DNA from: Alphaproteobacteria bacterium GM202ARS2
GTDB lineage: Bacteria > Pseudomonadota > Alphaproteobacteria > GM7ARS4
Reading direction: 5' to 3'
NCBI GenBank assembly: GCA_014323835.1
Contig: JACONH010000006.1
Coordinates: forward strand, 29,198-93,197
DNA: 64,000 nt
Shown: in pieces, positions 63,085 to 64,000 of the stretch
How the letters are laid out: every line of letters begins with the position of its first letter
Numbering within the stretch: position 1 is the first letter of the stretch
Notes under the pieces: generated by a model
What the model saw: only the letters and a program-made list of their open reading frames with translations
Databases searched by the model: none
What the model was told of the DNA's origin: nothing
Made by a program: the position numbers and the translations under genes

Positions 63085-63121
63085 CACATCAAAATTGTTT
63101 CCCGTGAAACAATTTTTATTT
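63085..63121. repeat. 37-base direct repeat, right copy, containing a parS variant
   Basis: Right-hand partner of 59484-59520, same orientation, two differences in 37 bases. The stretch 62976-63224 between zorA and the next gene contains this repeat and the operon promoter; I see no gene in it. Confidence 0.9.
63096..63111. promoter_or_regulatory. parS-like site with one mismatch
   Basis: TGTTTCCCGTGAAACA differs from the consensus parS by A to C at position 7, which breaks the central palindrome by one pair. ParB often tolerates one central mismatch with lower affinity. Its surrounding bases are the same as at the perfect site. Confidence 0.7.
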
Positions 63122-63224
63122 TTGCATTTTCACCCCCCATTCTTTCGCAACACAACCCCCCACAACAGACACACAACATTAACACACCGGCAATAATTCC
63201 TCATGGAATCATCATGGAGTCAAC

Positions 63225-64000
63225 ATGCCCCTCTCCTTTCCAACCCTCCCCAAACAATACTACGACGTCAAAGACAGCCACAAAAACATACGTCTCAGCA
63301 CGACAAATCAACTCGTCCATGACACTAGTAAAAGACAAAGCCTCACAAACCTCAGAGCCAGCATCAAAGGCAGAAAAGTCTACCACATCATCGGCGACAA
63401 AACACCCATCGAATCAAAAAGCCTCCTCAGCGAAAAAGAAACACGACTCTACATCAGCATCCAATTCAACAATAACCTAGAAGACGCCCTCCAAAAAAAA
63501 TTCAGCACCTTCAATAAACGAATCGACGCATCACCCCTCGCAGACGCACAAAAACAAGCCCTCAATCAACGACTCACCGACCTCTTCACCGAAGCACAAC
63601 AAACCATCGCCAAAACCGTCGACGCCAACCTCGACATCAACGTCCAACGACCCCCACAAGACACACCCCAACGCACACCGCAACGCACCCTGCAACACGC
63701 CGAAATAGCCAACATCAACACACCCCTCAACGGCGCAACCTTCTGCAAAACCCTCTTCGACTACAGCGAACAACTCAGCACAACCCTAGCACGCGCCGAT
63801 GCCCTCACCAATGAAATACCCCCCGCCATACCCCCGAAAAAAAATCGCCCCCAAACAACCACCACCGCTACCACCTCCACACCTTCCAAGCCCCCCTTGC
63901 CCCCTAAGCCCTCTAAACCCCCTCTACCACCCAAGCCGCCTTCCAAGCCGCCCTTACCCCCCAAAACCTACCTACCCCCCGAAAACCGCCAACGCAAAAG
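63225..64000 (+). CDS. Unrecognised proline-rich protein with SH3-ligand-like repeats (3' end outside window)
   Basis: An open frame from ATG 63225 (GGAG five bases upstream) to the window edge, 258 codons without a stop. Residues 72-196 are helical and resemble, by pattern, the repeats of the genes at 54216 and 54862 (FNNNLEDALQKKFSTFNKRI, QTIAKTVDANLDI, AEIANIN). Residues 220-247 contain three copies of SKPPLPPK, each with the class II SH3-ligand pattern PxxPx[KR]; the 54862 protein has PPLPPR. No signal peptide or membrane helix. Codon use is very rich in C at third positions (ctc, atc, acc, aac). Short overlapping frames here (for example ATG 63214) are less likely because they stop soon. 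Confidence 0.75.
   Translation, partial: MPLSFPTLPKQYYDVKDSHKNIRLSTTNQLVHDTSKRQSLTNLRASIKGRKVYHIIGDKTPIESKSLLSEKETRLYISIQFNNNLEDALQKKFSTFNKRIDASPLADAQKQALNQRLTDLFTEAQQTIAKTVDANLDINVQRPPQDTPQRTPQRTLQHAEIANINTPLNGATFCKTLFDYSEQLSTTLARADALTNEIPPAIPPKKNRPQTTTTATTSTPSKPPLPPKPSKPPLPPKPPSKPPLPPKTYLPPENRQRK

Noticed and set aside
63214..63480. Open frame of 88 codons starting at ATG 63214
   Set aside because: It overlaps the longer frame from 63225, which stays open to the window end, has a better spaced ribosome site and shares motifs with other genes.

Overview
The window reads as chromosomal DNA of an alphaproteobacterium. The main reasons are a complete nuoA-N operon followed by birA, coaX, RNase J and methylmalonyl-CoA epimerase (an order I associate with Alphaproteobacteria), the xseB-ispA pair, hopanoid genes of the HpnD/HpnE type, and pqqBCDE. 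Coding is extremely dense. Most neighbours overlap by 1-4 bases at ATGA, GTGA or TGATG junctions, and all five convergent gene pairs overlap tail to tail.

Layout. 1-7057, mostly minus strand: a hopanoid operon (deacetylase, xseB, ispA, hpnD, hpnE, shc, hpnG) that makes farnesyl diphosphate, converts it to squalene and cyclises it to hopene. 7059-21505, plus strand: an unbroken chain of overlapping genes with an RND efflux pair, the anaerobic cobalamin genes cbiX, cbiC, cbiET, cbiL, cbiGH and cbiF, one GT2 and two tandem GT39-like glycosyltransferases. 21457-23575, minus: cbiJ, cbiD and a TusA-like gene. With the plus-strand genes these cover corrin-ring construction from sirohydrochlorin to cobyrinic acid. 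23642-30610, plus: a NitT/TauT-type ABC importer joined to a second RND pair. 30541-32063, minus: pssA and psd (phosphatidylethanolamine synthesis). 32215-33420, plus: icd. 33417-51787, minus: an outer-membrane barrel, mce, rnj, coaX, birA and nuoN to nuoA (complex I). Then come tRNA-Asp and an exbB-exbD-exbD-tonB energy-transduction set. 54216-56016, plus: two unrecognised helical proteins. 55973-59244, minus: pqqBCDE, with no pqqA seen nearby.

The accessory region is 59.3-64 kb. A three-gene minus-strand operon (59519-62975) encodes a MotA/ExbB-like protein with a long coiled tail, an OmpA/MotB-like protein and an HNH endonuclease. This is the gene content and order of a type II Zorya anti-phage system (zorA-zorB-zorE). 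It is visibly more A+T-rich than its surroundings. It is bracketed by two 37-base direct repeats (59484-59520 and 63085-63121, two mismatches), each containing a parS centromere palindrome; the first is a perfect TGTTTCACGTGAAACA. A parS-containing repeat pair around a defence module is the most unusual structure in the window.

The second unusual element is a set of proteins (54216-54818, 54862-56016 and the truncated gene from 63225) that share a degenerate helical repeat of roughly 110 residues. Two of them also carry PPLPPR/PPLPPK motifs like eukaryotic SH3 ligands. This suggests, by inference only, a lineage-specific secreted or host-interacting family. No transposase, insertion sequence, CRISPR array or rRNA was seen, and no intergenic stretch exceeds about 275 bases.
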